Positions 51,630-61,444 of a DNA stretch of 64,000 nt are shown piece after piece. Numbering within the stretch: the stretch's first letter is position 1; every line of letters begins with the position of its first letter. The stretch comes from an uncultured Lachnospiraceae bacterium (GTDB taxonomy: Bacteria > Bacillota > Clostridia > Lachnospirales > Lachnospiraceae). Under the pieces are notes generated by a model that saw nothing but the letters and a program-made list of their open reading frames with translations, ran no database searches and was not told the origin of the DNA. The position numbers and the translations under genes were made by a program. The DNA is taken from the NCBI GenBank assembly GCA_947629385.1, contig CANRDO010000001.1:43535-107534 (forward strand), in the 5' to 3' direction.

Positions 51630-52284
51630 TGAGAAAGTGATTCAGATGATCATAGAGGGCATCGGCGAGACGTTGTACATGACGCTGCTGCCGACGTTTC
51701 TGGGCTATGTGATCGGCATGCCGCTCGGCATTCTGTTGACGGTGACGGACAAGGACGGCATACGGCCGAACGCGGCCGTCTACAAGGTACTTGATTTTAT
51801 CTCGAATATTTTCCGGAGCATTCCGTTCCTGATTTTGCTGATCCTGCTGATTCCCCTGACGAGGCTGATCGTCGGGCGAAGCTACGGTTCGAACGCGATG
51901 GTCGTTCCGCTGACGATCGCGGCGGCTCCGTACATCGGGCGAATGGTGGAGTCCTCTCTGAAGGAGGTTGACCACGGTGTGATCGAGGCGGCACAGAGTA
52001 TGGGCGCGAGCACATGGACGATCGTTTTCAAGGTGCTTCTGACGGAGGCACGCACGTCCCTGATTGTCAACGCGACGATTGTGACGGCGACGATTCTCGG
52101 CTACTCCGCGATGGCGGGTACTGTGGGCGCGAACGGTCTGGGCGCGATTGCGGTGCGCTATGGTTACAACCGCTATCAGGCAGATATCATGATTGTGACG
52201 GTGGTGCTGCTGGTGGTTCTGGTGCAGATCCTCCAGGGCATCGGGATGATGCTCTCGCGGAAATTTGACCGCAGGCGGACCTGA
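51622..52284 (+). CDS. metI: Methionine ABC transporter permease
   Basis: Membrane subunit of 220 residues with five to six helices. IIEGIGETLYMTLLPTFLGYVIG at the N-terminus and the EAA loop EAAQSMGASTWTIVFKVLLTEAR (about residues 115-138) are as in MetI. It overlaps metN by 8 bases. Confidence 0.95.
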   Translation: MFDEKVIQMIIEGIGETLYMTLLPTFLGYVIGMPLGILLTVTDKDGIRPNAAVYKVLDFISNIFRSIPFLILLILLIPLTRLIVGRSYGSNAMVVPLTIAAAPYIGRMVESSLKEVDHGVIEAAQSMGASTWTIVFKVLLTEARTSLIVNATIVTATILGYSAMAGTVGANGLGAIAVRYGYNRYQADIMIVTVVLLVVLVQILQGIGMMLSRKFDRRRT

Positions 52285-52470
52285 CGGGCGGCAGGCCATT
52301 TGGATCAAAGCGCGTTGAACAGGATGGGTGCGGACATTCGTAACAGAGCACATAGGAAATCGGACGAGCACAGGACGTATCAGAGCTCTGTGAAGACACG
52401 ACGGATGATGCTGCACAAAATAGTGGCAGAGACATAAAAATACAGCAGAGATGAGAATGAGGGATGAGAT

Positions 52471-53850
52471 ATGCAGGCAAGACAGGAAATGACACAATAT
52501 GAAAAGATGACGGGCACGCCGATCCCCCGGCTGATCCTGACGTTGTCGGTTCCGAGCGTTATCTCCATGCTGATCAACAACATCTACAATCTGGTGGACA
52601 CGGCGTTTGTCGGCAGGCTCGGCACGAGCGCGAGCGGCGCGGTGGGCGTCGTGTTCGGCTTCATGGCGATCATCCAGGCGTTCGGCTTTATGTTCGGGCA
52701 GGGCTCGGGCAGCATCTTGTCGCGGGCGCTTGGGCATCAGGACAGGGAGTCGGCTTCGCTGCATGCCTCTGCCGGATTTTTCGGGGCGCTGCTGGGAGGG
52801 CTGCTGATCACGGTGATCGGTTTCCTGTGGCTGGACGACATCGTCATGCTGCTCGGCAGCACCGAGACGATCGCGCCGTACGCCAAAACCTACATCACAT
52901 ACATACTGATCGCCTCGGCGTTCATGAGCAGCAGCCTTACGCTGAACAACATCCTCCGCTACGAGGGGAAGGCGGCGCTCGGCATGATCGGGCTGATGAC
53001 CGGAGCGATCCTCAACATGATCGGCGACCCGATCCTGATGTTCGGGCTGAACATGGGGATCGCGGGCGCGGGGCTTTCCACGGCGGCGAGCCAGATCATC
53101 AGCTGGTTTATTCTTCTGTTTATGTTCCTGTCGGGGAAAACGGAGTCGAAGCTGAGCCTTAAGCGGGCGCTGCACGCGGGGCCGGCCATTTACGGAAATA
53201 TTATGGCGACAGGATTCCCGAGTCTGCTGCGCCAGGGGCTGAACAGCCTGAATACGGTGCTTCTGAACGCGCAGTGCGCGCTCTACGGGGACGCTGCGGT
53301 CGCGGGCATGAGCATTGTCGCGCGGATCATTTTCTTTGCGTTTTCCGTCGCGCTCGGAGTCGGGCAGGGTTTCCAGCCGGTGTCGGCGTTCAACTACGGC
53401 GCCGGGAGATATTCCCGTGTCCGCAAGGGCTATCGCGTTACCGTGCTGATCTCGGAGGGGATCATTGCGGTCGGCTGTGCGCTCCTGCTGATCTTTTCAG
53501 GACACCTGATCGGCCTGTTCCGGGATGATCCGGAGGTCATCGCGGTGGGGACGCGGGCGCTGCGGCTGCAGGCGCTGGCCAATCTGGTTCTGCCGATCTG
53601 TATGATGACGGAGATGCTGTTCCAGAGTACGGGAAAGAGGCTCGGAGCCTCGTTCCTCTCGGCGCTGCGCAATGGTCTGTTTTTCATCCCGCTGCTGCTG
53701 ATCCTCTCGCATTTCCGCGGTCTTGCAGGGATTCAGGAGACGCAGCCGCTCGCGATCCTGCTGTCGGTGCCGGTGACGCTTCCGTTTGCCGTGGCGTTTT
53801 TCCGGAAGCTGCCGAAGGAGGACAGCGCGGCGCAGACGGTTTCGCGGTGA
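52471..53850 (+). CDS. MATE-family efflux transporter
   Basis: Multidrug/toxin exporter type membrane protein of 459 residues with 12 predicted helices. PIPRLILTLSVPSVISMLINN and the repeated GxxNxxxDPxLM-type segment AILNMIGDPILMFGLNMGI mark the family; FQPVSAFNYGAGRYSRVRKG is the second-half counterpart. Substrate unknown. It ends one base before the convergent YczE-like stop. The 186-base gap before it shows nothing clear. Confidence 0.93.
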   Translation: MQARQEMTQYEKMTGTPIPRLILTLSVPSVISMLINNIYNLVDTAFVGRLGTSASGAVGVVFGFMAIIQAFGFMFGQGSGSILSRALGHQDRESASLHASAGFFGALLGGLLITVIGFLWLDDIVMLLGSTETIAPYAKTYITYILIASAFMSSSLTLNNILRYEGKAALGMIGLMTGAILNMIGDPILMFGLNMGIAGAGLSTAASQIISWFILLFMFLSGKTESKLSLKRALHAGPAIYGNIMATGFPSLLRQGLNSLNTVLLNAQCALYGDAAVAGMSIVARIIFFAFSVALGVGQGFQPVSAFNYGAGRYSRVRKGYRVTVLISEGIIAVGCALLLIFSGHLIGLFRDDPEVIAVGTRALRLQALANLVLPICMMTEMLFQSTGKRLGASFLSALRNGLFFIPLLLILSHFRGLAGIQETQPLAILLSVPVTLPFAVAFFRKLPKEDSAAQTVSR

Positions 53851-53851
53851 T

Positions 53852-54514
53852 TCAGGACAGACCTGCCCGGCGCAGCACTGCGTTTACGAAGCGCTCGCTT
53901 CGCGGCAGGAAGAAGTCTGCGACCGGGCCGACGAGGAACGCGCAGATGACCGTGCCGATGCCGAGCGTGCCGCCGAGCAGGAAGCCGACAGCGACGAATG
54001 AGACGTCCACGATGATACGGATGAGGCCGAATCGGCGGTGCGTTTTGTCGCTGATGACGAGAGCCACAAGATCATTTGGGCCGGTGCCGGCGTCGGATTT
54101 GATGACGATCGTCATGCCGAGCGCGAGGATAACGCAGCCGAGCGCCAGTACGAGCAGGTTCAGCCAGAGCGGGTTGCCCTTCTCGAACAGGAAGGAGAGC
54201 AGCCGTGTAAAAAAGTCGATGATGGGACCGCCGAATGCCATGCAAAGGACGGTTCCTATTTTTATGTAGCTTTTGTCCACGATCAGCAGGATCAGTATGA
54301 TCAGAAAGCAGATCACGATGTGGACGTTTCCGTGCGACAGGAAACTCCAGTCCACAAATCGGTCAAGCGTCCGGAAGATGCCCTGCACGAGCACGTTGAA
54401 CGGGTCCGCCCCGAGGTTCGCGAGAAGAAAGAGCGTCACTCCGAGATGGGCGACAGTGAGCCCGAACAGCAGGATGACGACGCGGATGCACAGTTCCCTT
54501 ACACTTCGTTTCAT
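53852..54514 (-). CDS. YczE/YitT-like membrane protein
   Basis: Integral membrane protein of 220 residues with about five helices. IRVVILLFGLTVAHLGVTLFLLANLGADPFNVLVQGI and SDAGTGPNDLVALVISDKT match the conserved aspartate/glycine turns of the YczE/DUF161 group. GGAGG is 6 bases before ATG 54514. A predicted promoter lies at 54564-54591. Function unknown in general; in Bacillus a relative influences surfactin production. Confidence 0.87.
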   Translation of the reverse strand: MKRSVRELCIRVVILLFGLTVAHLGVTLFLLANLGADPFNVLVQGIFRTLDRFVDWSFLSHGNVHIVICFLIILILLIVDKSYIKIGTVLCMAFGGPIIDFFTRLLSFLFEKGNPLWLNLLVLALGCVILALGMTIVIKSDAGTGPNDLVALVISDKTHRRFGLIRIIVDVSFVAVGFLLGGTLGIGTVICAFLVGPVADFFLPRSERFVNAVLRRAGLS

Positions 54515-54563
54515 AAAAACCTCCATTTCTCTTCCTTCCATAAATAATATTTCCTGTTCTTTT

Positions 54564-54591
54564 ACAGTATCACATTACGGCGGAAAGTCAA
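54564..54591 (-). promoter_or_regulatory. Predicted promoter of the YczE-like gene
   Basis: On the minus strand TTGACT and TACTGT are separated by 16 bases. The -10 lies 50 bases before the start codon. Confidence 0.5.
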
Positions 54592-54704
54592 TTACTCTAT
54601 ACTTTTTTTCACTATTGTGATAAAATGTTCGAAAAAGGTTTTCATGCAGGCAAGGGACAAGGCGACTGAAGAAGGGAAAACCGGAGGTCAGGGAGGATGA
54701 CAGA

Positions 54705-55250
54705 ATGAACAGAAACGATTTGCCGGAGCTGGCGATGGAGATGGGCTTCGCGGCCGCGGCGCTGATCGAGACGAAAGATATTGAGTTTATACCGGCGTTC
54801 CGGCCTCTGTGCGAGGAGAACCTGTGCGGAAAGTACGGAGTGAACTACGCGTGCCCGCCGGACTGCGGGACGGTGGACCAGATGAAGGCCCGCGTTCAGA
54901 AGTGGCCGATGGCGGTGGTGCTCCAGACAGTCTGGGATGTGGACGACCCGATGGACGGCAAGGAGACAAAGCCGGCCAAGGGGAAGCACAACAAGCTCAC
55001 GCGGGAATTTATTGACCGGACGGGGCTTGAGGGACTGATGGTCGGGGCGAGCGGCTGCAATCTCTGCGAGACTTGCGCGATCGTGGAGGGGAAGCCCTGC
55101 CGTTTCCCGGATCTGATGTTTTCCTGCATGTCCGCGTACTGTATCTTCGTGAAAGACATGGCGGACAAGTGCGGCATGGAGTATGACTACGGACCGAATA
55201 CGGTGGCGCTGTTCAGTATGTTCTGTTTCGACGGAGAAAAGCAGGCGTAG
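54705..55250 (+). CDS. DUF2284 metal-binding protein
   Basis: Protein of 181 residues with clustered cysteines: LCEENLCGKYGVNYACPPDCG (about 31-52), CNLCETCAIVEGKPCRFPDL (about 109-128), and MFSCMSAYC. This matches DUF2284, a predicted metal or iron-sulfur protein common in clostridia. Partner and reaction are unknown. A GGGAGGA site precedes the ATG. Confidence 0.88.
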   Translation: MNRNDLPELAMEMGFAAAALIETKDIEFIPAFRPLCEENLCGKYGVNYACPPDCGTVDQMKARVQKWPMAVVLQTVWDVDDPMDGKETKPAKGKHNKLTREFIDRTGLEGLMVGASGCNLCETCAIVEGKPCRFPDLMFSCMSAYCIFVKDMADKCGMEYDYGPNTVALFSMFCFDGEKQA

Positions 55251-55396
55251 GGCGTTGTCTTATCTGAGAAGAAGCAGACAGGAACTGTAAAATGAGAAAA
55301 GAAGACGGGCTTGAAAAAGGAAGACAGGAACGAGAGACGAAACCGAAAAAAGGAGACAGGAACGAGAAGAAAACGATAAGGGAAGGAGATCACAGG

Positions 55397-57415
55397 ATGG
55401 AAAGAAACGCAAACACCAGAATTTACTATGTCGATGCGAACGCAACCTGCGTCGGAGACGGAAGCCGGGAGCGGCCGTTCCGGCACATTGATGACGCTGC
55501 CCGCGTGGCGCTCCCCGGAGACGAGGTGCTGGTGGCGCCGGGCGTTTACCGGGAGTACGTAAATCCGAGACACGCGGGGACACAGGAGCAGCGGATCACC
55601 TACCGCTCTGAGGTGCCTCTCGGAGCGGTGATCACCGGCGCGGAGGAGCTCTCGGGCTGGACGCCTTATCAGGGGACAGTGTGGACCGCGCGCGTGGACA
55701 ACGGGGTATTCGGCTCCTACAATCCGTACATCACTTATGTCTGTGGAGACTGGTACTTCGCGCCGAAGGTGCGGCACACCGGCTCGGTCTACCTGAACGA
55801 CCGGATGATGTACGAGACGGTGACGCTGGAGGAGTGCGTCGCGGGTGAGGCGGATCCCTGCGCGTGGTCGGCGGAGGAGTCCCGTTACAAATGGTACAGC
55901 GAGCAGGACGGGAATACGACGGTGCTGTACGCGAATTTCCGTGGGCTGGATCCGAATAAGGAGAAGGTGGAGATCAGCGTCCGCCGCAATTGCTTCATGC
56001 CGGACAAGACCGGGGTGGGCTACATCACGGTGAGCGGCTTCGATATCAACAAAGCGGCCACGACCTGGGCGCCGCCGGCTGCGTACCAGGACGGAATGAT
56101 CGGCCCGCACTGGAGCAAGGGCTGGATTATCGAGGACTGTGAGATCAGCAACAGCAGGTGCTGCGGCATTTCATTGGGAAAATACCGGGATCCGGAGAAT
56201 GACATGTACTTCTATACGCGTCATGTCAAGAGCCCGACGCAGATGGAGCGCGACGCCGTCTGCCGCGGGCAGTACCATGGTTGGCTGAAGGAGAACGTAG
56301 GCAGCCATATCATTCGCAGGTGCAACATCCATCACTGTGAGCAGACCGGCATTGTCGGTCGAATGGGCGGCGTCTTCTCCACAATCGAGGATTGCCACAT
56401 CCACCATATCTGCAATTCCCAGCAGCTGGGCGGCGCGGAGACGGCGGGCATCAAGCTTCACGCGGCAATCGACGTCACGATCCGCAGGAACCATATCCAC
56501 AACTGCATCATGGGAATCTGGTGCGACTGGGAGGCGCAGGGCGCGCGGATCACGCAGAACCTTCTGCACGACAACCAGCGTCCGGAGGGAACTCCGCAGG
56601 CGCAGGGCGCGATGTTCAGCACCGACGTGTTCATCGAGGTGGGACATGGGCCGACGCTGATCGACAACAACCTGCTGCTCTCGAAGGTGTCCGTGACGAT
56701 CCCGAGCGAGGGGATCGCCTGCGTACACAACCTCTGCCTCGGCAGCTTCAGCCTGATCAACTCCGGCGTGGACAGCATCGTGAACGGGCAGAGGGAGCCG
56801 CGCTACACGCCTTACCATATCCGCCACAGGACCGAGGTGGCCGGGTTCATGACAATCCTGCACGGCGATGACCGGATTTACAACAATATTTTCGTTCAGC
56901 AGTATCCGGTAGAGCATCCGGAGCGCACGGCGGAGGACGCAGATTATGAACAGGTCGGGACGGCGTCGTTCGATATTTTCCCGTCCTATGAGGAATGGGT
57001 CGCGCCCTTTATCGCAGAGGGCGAGCCGGACATGGGGGCCCTTGGTACATATCACTTCGGCCATCTTCCGGCGTGGGTCGACGGCAACGCTTATTTCAAC
57101 GGTGCTTCTGTCAGTAAGCATGAGAAGCATTTCTGCGAGGAAAGTGCGCAGAAAGTGTATGTGGAGCTGAGCGAGAAGGAGGATGGCTGTTATCTGAAAA
57201 CGAATGTCTATGAGTTCCTCGGAGAGTTCCGGGACGGCGTGATCTGCAGTGACATATTGGGGCTCGCATTCGAACCGGAGCAGCGCTTTGAGAATCCGGA
57301 CGGCTCCGACATCATCTTTGATCGGGATTACTTTGGCGGGCATCGGGGCTTGCACACGCTGCCGGGACCTTTTGCCGAAGCGTCGGACGCCCTTAAAAAG
57401 CTGTGGTCCGTATAA
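55397..57415 (+). CDS. Right-handed parallel beta-helix repeat protein
   Basis: Protein of 672 residues resembling carbohydrate-active beta-helix proteins. The N-terminus has YYVDANATCVGDGSRERPF and ALPGDEVLVAPGVYREYVN, typical of beta-helix polysaccharidases. The central part has repeated NxIHNC-type turns (IIRRCNIHHCEQTGIV, TIEDCHIHHICNS, TIRRNHIHNCIMGIW). No signal peptide is evident, so it could act on internalised oligosaccharides. ATG 55397 with AAGGAGAT upstream is chosen over a basic 35-residue extension. Enzyme class unknown. Confidence 0.83.
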   Translation: MERNANTRIYYVDANATCVGDGSRERPFRHIDDAARVALPGDEVLVAPGVYREYVNPRHAGTQEQRITYRSEVPLGAVITGAEELSGWTPYQGTVWTARVDNGVFGSYNPYITYVCGDWYFAPKVRHTGSVYLNDRMMYETVTLEECVAGEADPCAWSAEESRYKWYSEQDGNTTVLYANFRGLDPNKEKVEISVRRNCFMPDKTGVGYITVSGFDINKAATTWAPPAAYQDGMIGPHWSKGWIIEDCEISNSRCCGISLGKYRDPENDMYFYTRHVKSPTQMERDAVCRGQYHGWLKENVGSHIIRRCNIHHCEQTGIVGRMGGVFSTIEDCHIHHICNSQQLGGAETAGIKLHAAIDVTIRRNHIHNCIMGIWCDWEAQGARITQNLLHDNQRPEGTPQAQGAMFSTDVFIEVGHGPTLIDNNLLLSKVSVTIPSEGIACVHNLCLGSFSLINSGVDSIVNGQREPRYTPYHIRHRTEVAGFMTILHGDDRIYNNIFVQQYPVEHPERTAEDADYEQVGTASFDIFPSYEEWVAPFIAEGEPDMGALGTYHFGHLPAWVDGNAYFNGASVSKHEKHFCEESAQKVYVELSEKEDGCYLKTNVYEFLGEFRDGVICSDILGLAFEPEQRFENPDGSDIIFDRDYFGGHRGLHTLPGPFAEASDALKKLWSV

Positions 57416-57437
57416 GCTGTCAGATACAATATTGCAG

Positions 57438-57476
57438 AATATGTCTTGCTCATATTTGGGCAGGACATATTTTTTT
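57438..57476 (+). terminator. Terminator after the beta-helix gene
   Basis: A 12-bp stem (AATATGTCTTGC with GCAGGACATATT) around a 10-base loop, followed by T6. Confidence 0.85.
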
Positions 57477-57577
57477 CACAAATTCATCACGGATTGAACA
57501 CAGAATTAACAAAGACGGGACACAAAACGAGACTATCTTTGCACTGTAAAATGATTCGTGAAAGGAGCACATGAACT

Positions 57578-58894
57578 ATGAGACACGAAAAGCTTGTAAG
57601 CAGGGGAAAAGGCACAGCCGCGGCAATACTGATGGCGGCGGTGATGATTCTCGGGAGCACGGCGGCGTATGCGGAGGGGCCATCGGACAAAGATGCGGCC
57701 TCGGATTCTGTAACCACGGAAGCGGATGCAGACACTCAGGCCGCTGAGACGGAGGCGGACAAGAAAGCAGCGAAGAGCGGTACGGACGCGAAGGCCTCCG
57801 GAATCGATATGAGTACGGCTTACCCGGGCGTCACGGTGAAGGCAGGGGATACGGTGAACTTCCCGCTTGACTTCGCGAGCCTGGATGGAGAAGGCCACGA
57901 CGTCGCGTTGTCCGCGACCTCCCTGCCGGAGGGCTGGAGCGGATATTTCCGGGGCGACAACAAGGAGATCACGAAGATCCATGTGAAAGGCGACGCGGCG
58001 TCTGACGACGAGAGTACGGACGCGCAGTTCAGTCTGAGCGTGCCGGCGGAGATGGAAGAAGGTACATATGAGCTGGAGCTTGAGGCGGACGCGGGCGACG
58101 GAAAAGCTGACACGCTGGAGCTTGAGGTGACGGTCAGCCAGGAGGAGAGCGGCCAGAGCGATTTCACTTCGGAATACCCTCAGCAGCAGGGGATGTCCGG
58201 GACTTCGTTCAGCTTCGAGACGACGATTGTAAACAATCGCAGCACAAACCAGACGTACAGCCTTTCGGCAGAGGCGCCGGCCGGGTGGCAGGTGAGCTTC
58301 ACTCCGTCCGGGGAGAGCGCGAATGTGGCGAGTCTTTCGGTGGACGCAGGCGGCAGCCAGGGGATGACGGTCGGCGTCGTCCCGCCGGAAAATGTGGAGA
58401 AGGGTGAATACACGATCCCATGCACGGCGGTCTCTGCGAATGATACGCTGTCCCTGGATCTGATCGTGGAGGTCACGGGTACCTACGCGCTGACTCTTTC
58501 CACGCCGGACGGAAGACTGAGCTTTGACGCTTACGAGAATAAGGAGTCTTCCGTGACGCTGAGTATCACGAATACCGGAAACGTCGACCTGACGAATTTG
58601 AATTTGACGTCTCAGGCTCCGACAGACTGGGAGGTGAGCTTCAGCGAGTCGACGATCGACACGCTGGAGGCAGGAGCAACAAAGGAAGTGACCGCCTACG
58701 TGACGCCGTGCGAGAACGCGGTTACGGGCGATTACGCGACATCGATCGGCATCAGCAATAGCGAGACGTCCGCGAGCGCGGACTTCCGTGTGTCCGTGAA
58801 GACCTCGACGACCTGGGGGCTTGCGGCAGTCGGCGTCATCGTGGTGCTGGTACTCGGCCTCGCTTTCATCTTTAAGAAATACGGGAGACGGTAG
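57578..58894 (+). CDS. NEW3-domain membrane-anchored protein linked to an ABC exporter
   Basis: Secreted protein of 438 residues. Signal peptide about 1-32 (VMILGSTAAYAEG); a disordered Ala/Asp/Thr-rich linker (33-75); then three beta-sandwich modules of NEW3/NPCBM-associated type (around 80-190, 200-295 and 305-405); a C-terminal membrane helix (about 412-433) with FKKYGRR. Such proteins precede ABC exporters in many Firmicutes. AAAGGAG precedes the ATG. It begins a three-gene unit with the ATPase 2 bases after its stop region. Confidence 0.85.
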   Translation: MRHEKLVSRGKGTAAAILMAAVMILGSTAAYAEGPSDKDAASDSVTTEADADTQAAETEADKKAAKSGTDAKASGIDMSTAYPGVTVKAGDTVNFPLDFASLDGEGHDVALSATSLPEGWSGYFRGDNKEITKIHVKGDAASDDESTDAQFSLSVPAEMEEGTYELELEADAGDGKADTLELEVTVSQEESGQSDFTSEYPQQQGMSGTSFSFETTIVNNRSTNQTYSLSAEAPAGWQVSFTPSGESANVASLSVDAGGSQGMTVGVVPPENVEKGEYTIPCTAVSANDTLSLDLIVEVTGTYALTLSTPDGRLSFDAYENKESSVTLSITNTGNVDLTNLNLTSQAPTDWEVSFSESTIDTLEAGATKEVTAYVTPCENAVTGDYATSIGISNSETSASADFRVSVKTSTTWGLAAVGVIVVLVLGLAFIFKKYGRR

Positions 58895-58971
58895 GTATGA
58901 AAGAGACATATCAAAATGCCTGTGCCGACTCACCGGAAGGCGTATATGAGACGACTGACGGAGGGGCAGGC

Positions 58972-60009
58972 ATGTCAGAGAATAACAGAAATGTGATCGA
59001 GATCGCACATCTGACGAAGCAGTACGGCGACAAGAGAGCGGTCGACGACCTGAATCTCTCGATCCGCAAAGGCGAGGTCTTCGGACTGCTCGGCCCGAAC
59101 GGCGCGGGCAAAACGACGACGATCCTGATGCTGCTCGGACTCACGGAGCCGACAGCTGGAACAGCCCTGATTGAGGGCCTGGACTGCGCGCGGCATCCGC
59201 TCGAAGTAAAGAGTATCGTCGGCTACCTGCCGGACAACGTCGGCTTTTATCCGGATATGACCGGACGGCAGAACCTGCGTTTCACCGGCCAGTTGAACGG
59301 TCTTTCCGGGCAGGAGCTGGAGGACCGCATCGACGCTCTGCTTGAGCGGGTAGGGATGAGCGAGGCGGCGGACCGCCGGGCAGGGACATATTCCAAAGGA
59401 ATGCGGCAGAGGCTCGGGATTGCGGACGTGCTGATCAAGGATCCGGAGATCATCATCATGGACGAGCCGACGCTCGGCATCGACCCGGAGGGCATGCGTG
59501 AGCTCTTAAATCTGATCCGCGAGCTGTCGGTCGAGGACGGGAGAACGATACTGATCTCCTCCCACCAGCTGCACCAGATCCAGAAGGTCTGCGACCGGGT
59601 CGGAATTTTCGTGGAGGGCAGGCTGATCGCGAGCGGCACGCTGTCCGAGCTGGAGGAGCAGATGCTTCGGGACGGGAGCTATCTGCTGGAGGTGAACGTC
59701 CATCCTTGCGACGATAAGCTGCTCGGGATGCTGTCCCGGCAGGAAGGGATCGAGAAGATCCAGAAGGAAGGAAACACGCTTATGATCACGTCAAAGCAGG
59801 ATATCCGCGGACAGCTGACGAAGTTCCTCGGAGAGAAAGAATACACGATCCTGCATCTCCACCAGAGGGGCGGCGATCTTGACGAGATCTACAGACGTTA
59901 TTTTGAAAAGGCAGGGCAAAGCGATGAGAGAAATAGTTATGAAGAAAAGAAAAAGCACGGCTGGAGACACAGAGGGAAGGACGCGAGTCAGGGGGCTGAC
60001 AGGGCTTAA
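58972..60009 (+). CDS. ABC transporter ATP-binding protein
   Basis: ATPase of about 345 residues. Walker A GPNGAGKTT, signature YSKGMRQRLG, Walker B IIIMDEPTLGIDPEG. The C-terminal domain (about 230-330) resembles those of gliding/Nos-type exporters. ATG 58972 (GGAGGGG upstream) is preferred; ATG 58897 with GGGAG upstream is possible. The last 29 codons overlap the permease gene by 86 bases in another frame. Confidence 0.93.
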   Translation: MSENNRNVIEIAHLTKQYGDKRAVDDLNLSIRKGEVFGLLGPNGAGKTTTILMLLGLTEPTAGTALIEGLDCARHPLEVKSIVGYLPDNVGFYPDMTGRQNLRFTGQLNGLSGQELEDRIDALLERVGMSEAADRRAGTYSKGMRQRLGIADVLIKDPEIIIMDEPTLGIDPEGMRELLNLIRELSVEDGRTILISSHQLHQIQKVCDRVGIFVEGRLIASGTLSELEEQMLRDGSYLLEVNVHPCDDKLLGMLSRQEGIEKIQKEGNTLMITSKQDIRGQLTKFLGEKEYTILHLHQRGGDLDEIYRRYFEKAGQSDERNSYEEKKKHGWRHRGKDASQGADRA

Positions 60010-60931
60010 GGCGCTGTTCCGCAAGGAGTTTGCCGACCACCTGAGGAGCAGGCGTTTCCTGATCCTCCTGCTGCTGATCGGCGGCACCGGCTTCGCCAGC
60101 CTGTACGGGGCGATCTCCGGGCTCGGCGACGTCCAGGACAGCAATTACCTGTTTCTGAGTCTGTACACGACGAGCGGAAACTCGATTCCGTCTTTTATGT
60201 CCTTCATCGCGCTGCTCGGGCCGATCATCGGTCTGGCGCTCGGCTTTGACGCGGTGAACAGCGAGCGTGCGGGAGGCACGCTGAACCGGCTTGTGTCGCA
60301 GCCGATCTACCGGGACTCCATCATCATCGGAAAATTTCTGGCCGGTACCGCGGTGATCGCGGCGATCATCTACACAATGGGGATCGCGATCGGAGCAGTC
60401 GGAGTGATCGTTGCGGGCGTGAAGCCGTCCGGGGAAGAGGTATGGAGAATTCTGGTTTTCCTGACATTCACGGTCGTCTATGTGGCGTTCTGGCTTGCAT
60501 TGTCGATCTGGTTTTCCGTGGTATGCCGGCACGCCGCAACGTCGGCGCTCGCGTCGATTGCGCTCTGGGTATTCTTTGCGATCTTCATGAGCCTTGTGTC
60601 GAGTATCATTGCGAACGCAGTGTATCCGGTCGGAGACGATTACCACGCGATGATCAATTCATACAACAACTATACGCTGAATCTCAGCCTGAACCGGATC
60701 TCGCCGTACTACCTTTACAGTGAGGCCGTATCCACGATCATGAATCCGACAGTCCGCTCGGTCAACATCGTGACGATGGATCAGCTCGTCGGGGCGGTCA
60801 GCGGATACTTAAGCCTCGGGCAGAGCCTGCTGCTCGTCTGGCCGCATCTGACCGGACTGGCGGCGCTGATGCTGATCGCGTTCGGCGGCTCGTATATCGG
60901 GTTTATGCGGCAGGAGGTGCGGGCAAACTGA
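59924..60931 (+). CDS. ABC-2 type transporter permease
   Basis: Membrane protein of 335 residues with six helices. LKALFRKEFADHLRSRRFLILL at the N-terminus and ERAGGTLNRLVSQPIYRDSIIIGKFLAG are typical of NosY/ABC-2 permeases. A large loop (about 225-280) probably faces outside. The ATG is 86 bases inside the ATPase gene; alternative starts at 59879 and 59939 exist. Confidence 0.9.
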   Translation: MREIVMKKRKSTAGDTEGRTRVRGLTGLKALFRKEFADHLRSRRFLILLLLIGGTGFASLYGAISGLGDVQDSNYLFLSLYTTSGNSIPSFMSFIALLGPIIGLALGFDAVNSERAGGTLNRLVSQPIYRDSIIIGKFLAGTAVIAAIIYTMGIAIGAVGVIVAGVKPSGEEVWRILVFLTFTVVYVAFWLALSIWFSVVCRHAATSALASIALWVFFAIFMSLVSSIIANAVYPVGDDYHAMINSYNNYTLNLSLNRISPYYLYSEAVSTIMNPTVRSVNIVTMDQLVGAVSGYLSLGQSLLLVWPHLTGLAALMLIAFGGSYIGFMRQEVRAN

Positions 60932-61069
60932 TGTGAGATCCGCAGCGATATGAGTGGAAGAGCATCGCCGGGAGGAGAAGCAGAAAGACGACGGGACAAT
61001 GTATGCATAATATTTACGAAAATGCAGATACTACCTCCGATTAAATATTATAATTCAGGAGGTATAGAT

Positions 61070-61390
61070 ATGCCGGCATTAGTTTGTTCCGCACAGAAAT
61101 GCATTTACAACAACGCGATGTACTGCGGCAAGGGAGACATCAAGGTCGGAGGTGAGGACGCGAAGGTCTGTCAGGATACCTGCTGCTCGAGCTTCGAGGA
61201 GCGCAGGACAGAGAGCGCAAAGAGCTCCGTCGGCAGCCCGTCCGCGAACATTGAGATCAAGTGCGAGGCGGAAAGCTGCAAGTACAACGACGACTGCATC
61301 TGCAGAGCGAATCACGTGGACATTGCGGGCGCAGCGGCGTGCGAATGCAGTGAGACCGAATGCGTGACGTTCGACGACGCAGATTACTGA
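61070..61390 (+). CDS. DUF1540 protein (two cysteine-rich repeats)
   Basis: Protein of 106 residues with two CxxxxCxYNxxxxCxxxxIxVxG-type units (residues 6-38 and 63-99). DUF1540 proteins are common in Clostridia; metal binding is presumed and function unproven. AGGAGGT is 6 bases before ATG 61070; an upstream in-frame start at 60950 has no site. Confidence 0.9.
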   Translation: MPALVCSAQKCIYNNAMYCGKGDIKVGGEDAKVCQDTCCSSFEERRTESAKSSVGSPSANIEIKCEAESCKYNDDCICRANHVDIAGAAACECSETECVTFDDADY

Positions 61391-61409
61391 GTTATTTTCC
61401 AAAAACTGT

Positions 61410-61438
61410 TTGACAATCCGCCGCGCCTGTGTTATGCT
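61410..61438 (+). promoter_or_regulatory. Promoter of infC-rpmI-rplT
   Basis: TTGACA at 61410-61415 and TATGCT at 61433-61438, 17-base spacer. A transcript of about 175 bases of leader precedes infC. Confidence 0.8.
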
Positions 61439-61444
61439 TACCAA

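Noticed and set aside
51463..53175. Long minus-strand frame opposite metI and the MATE gene
   Set aside because: Low-complexity Arg/His/Gln/Asp composition typical of antisense frames in GC-rich genes.
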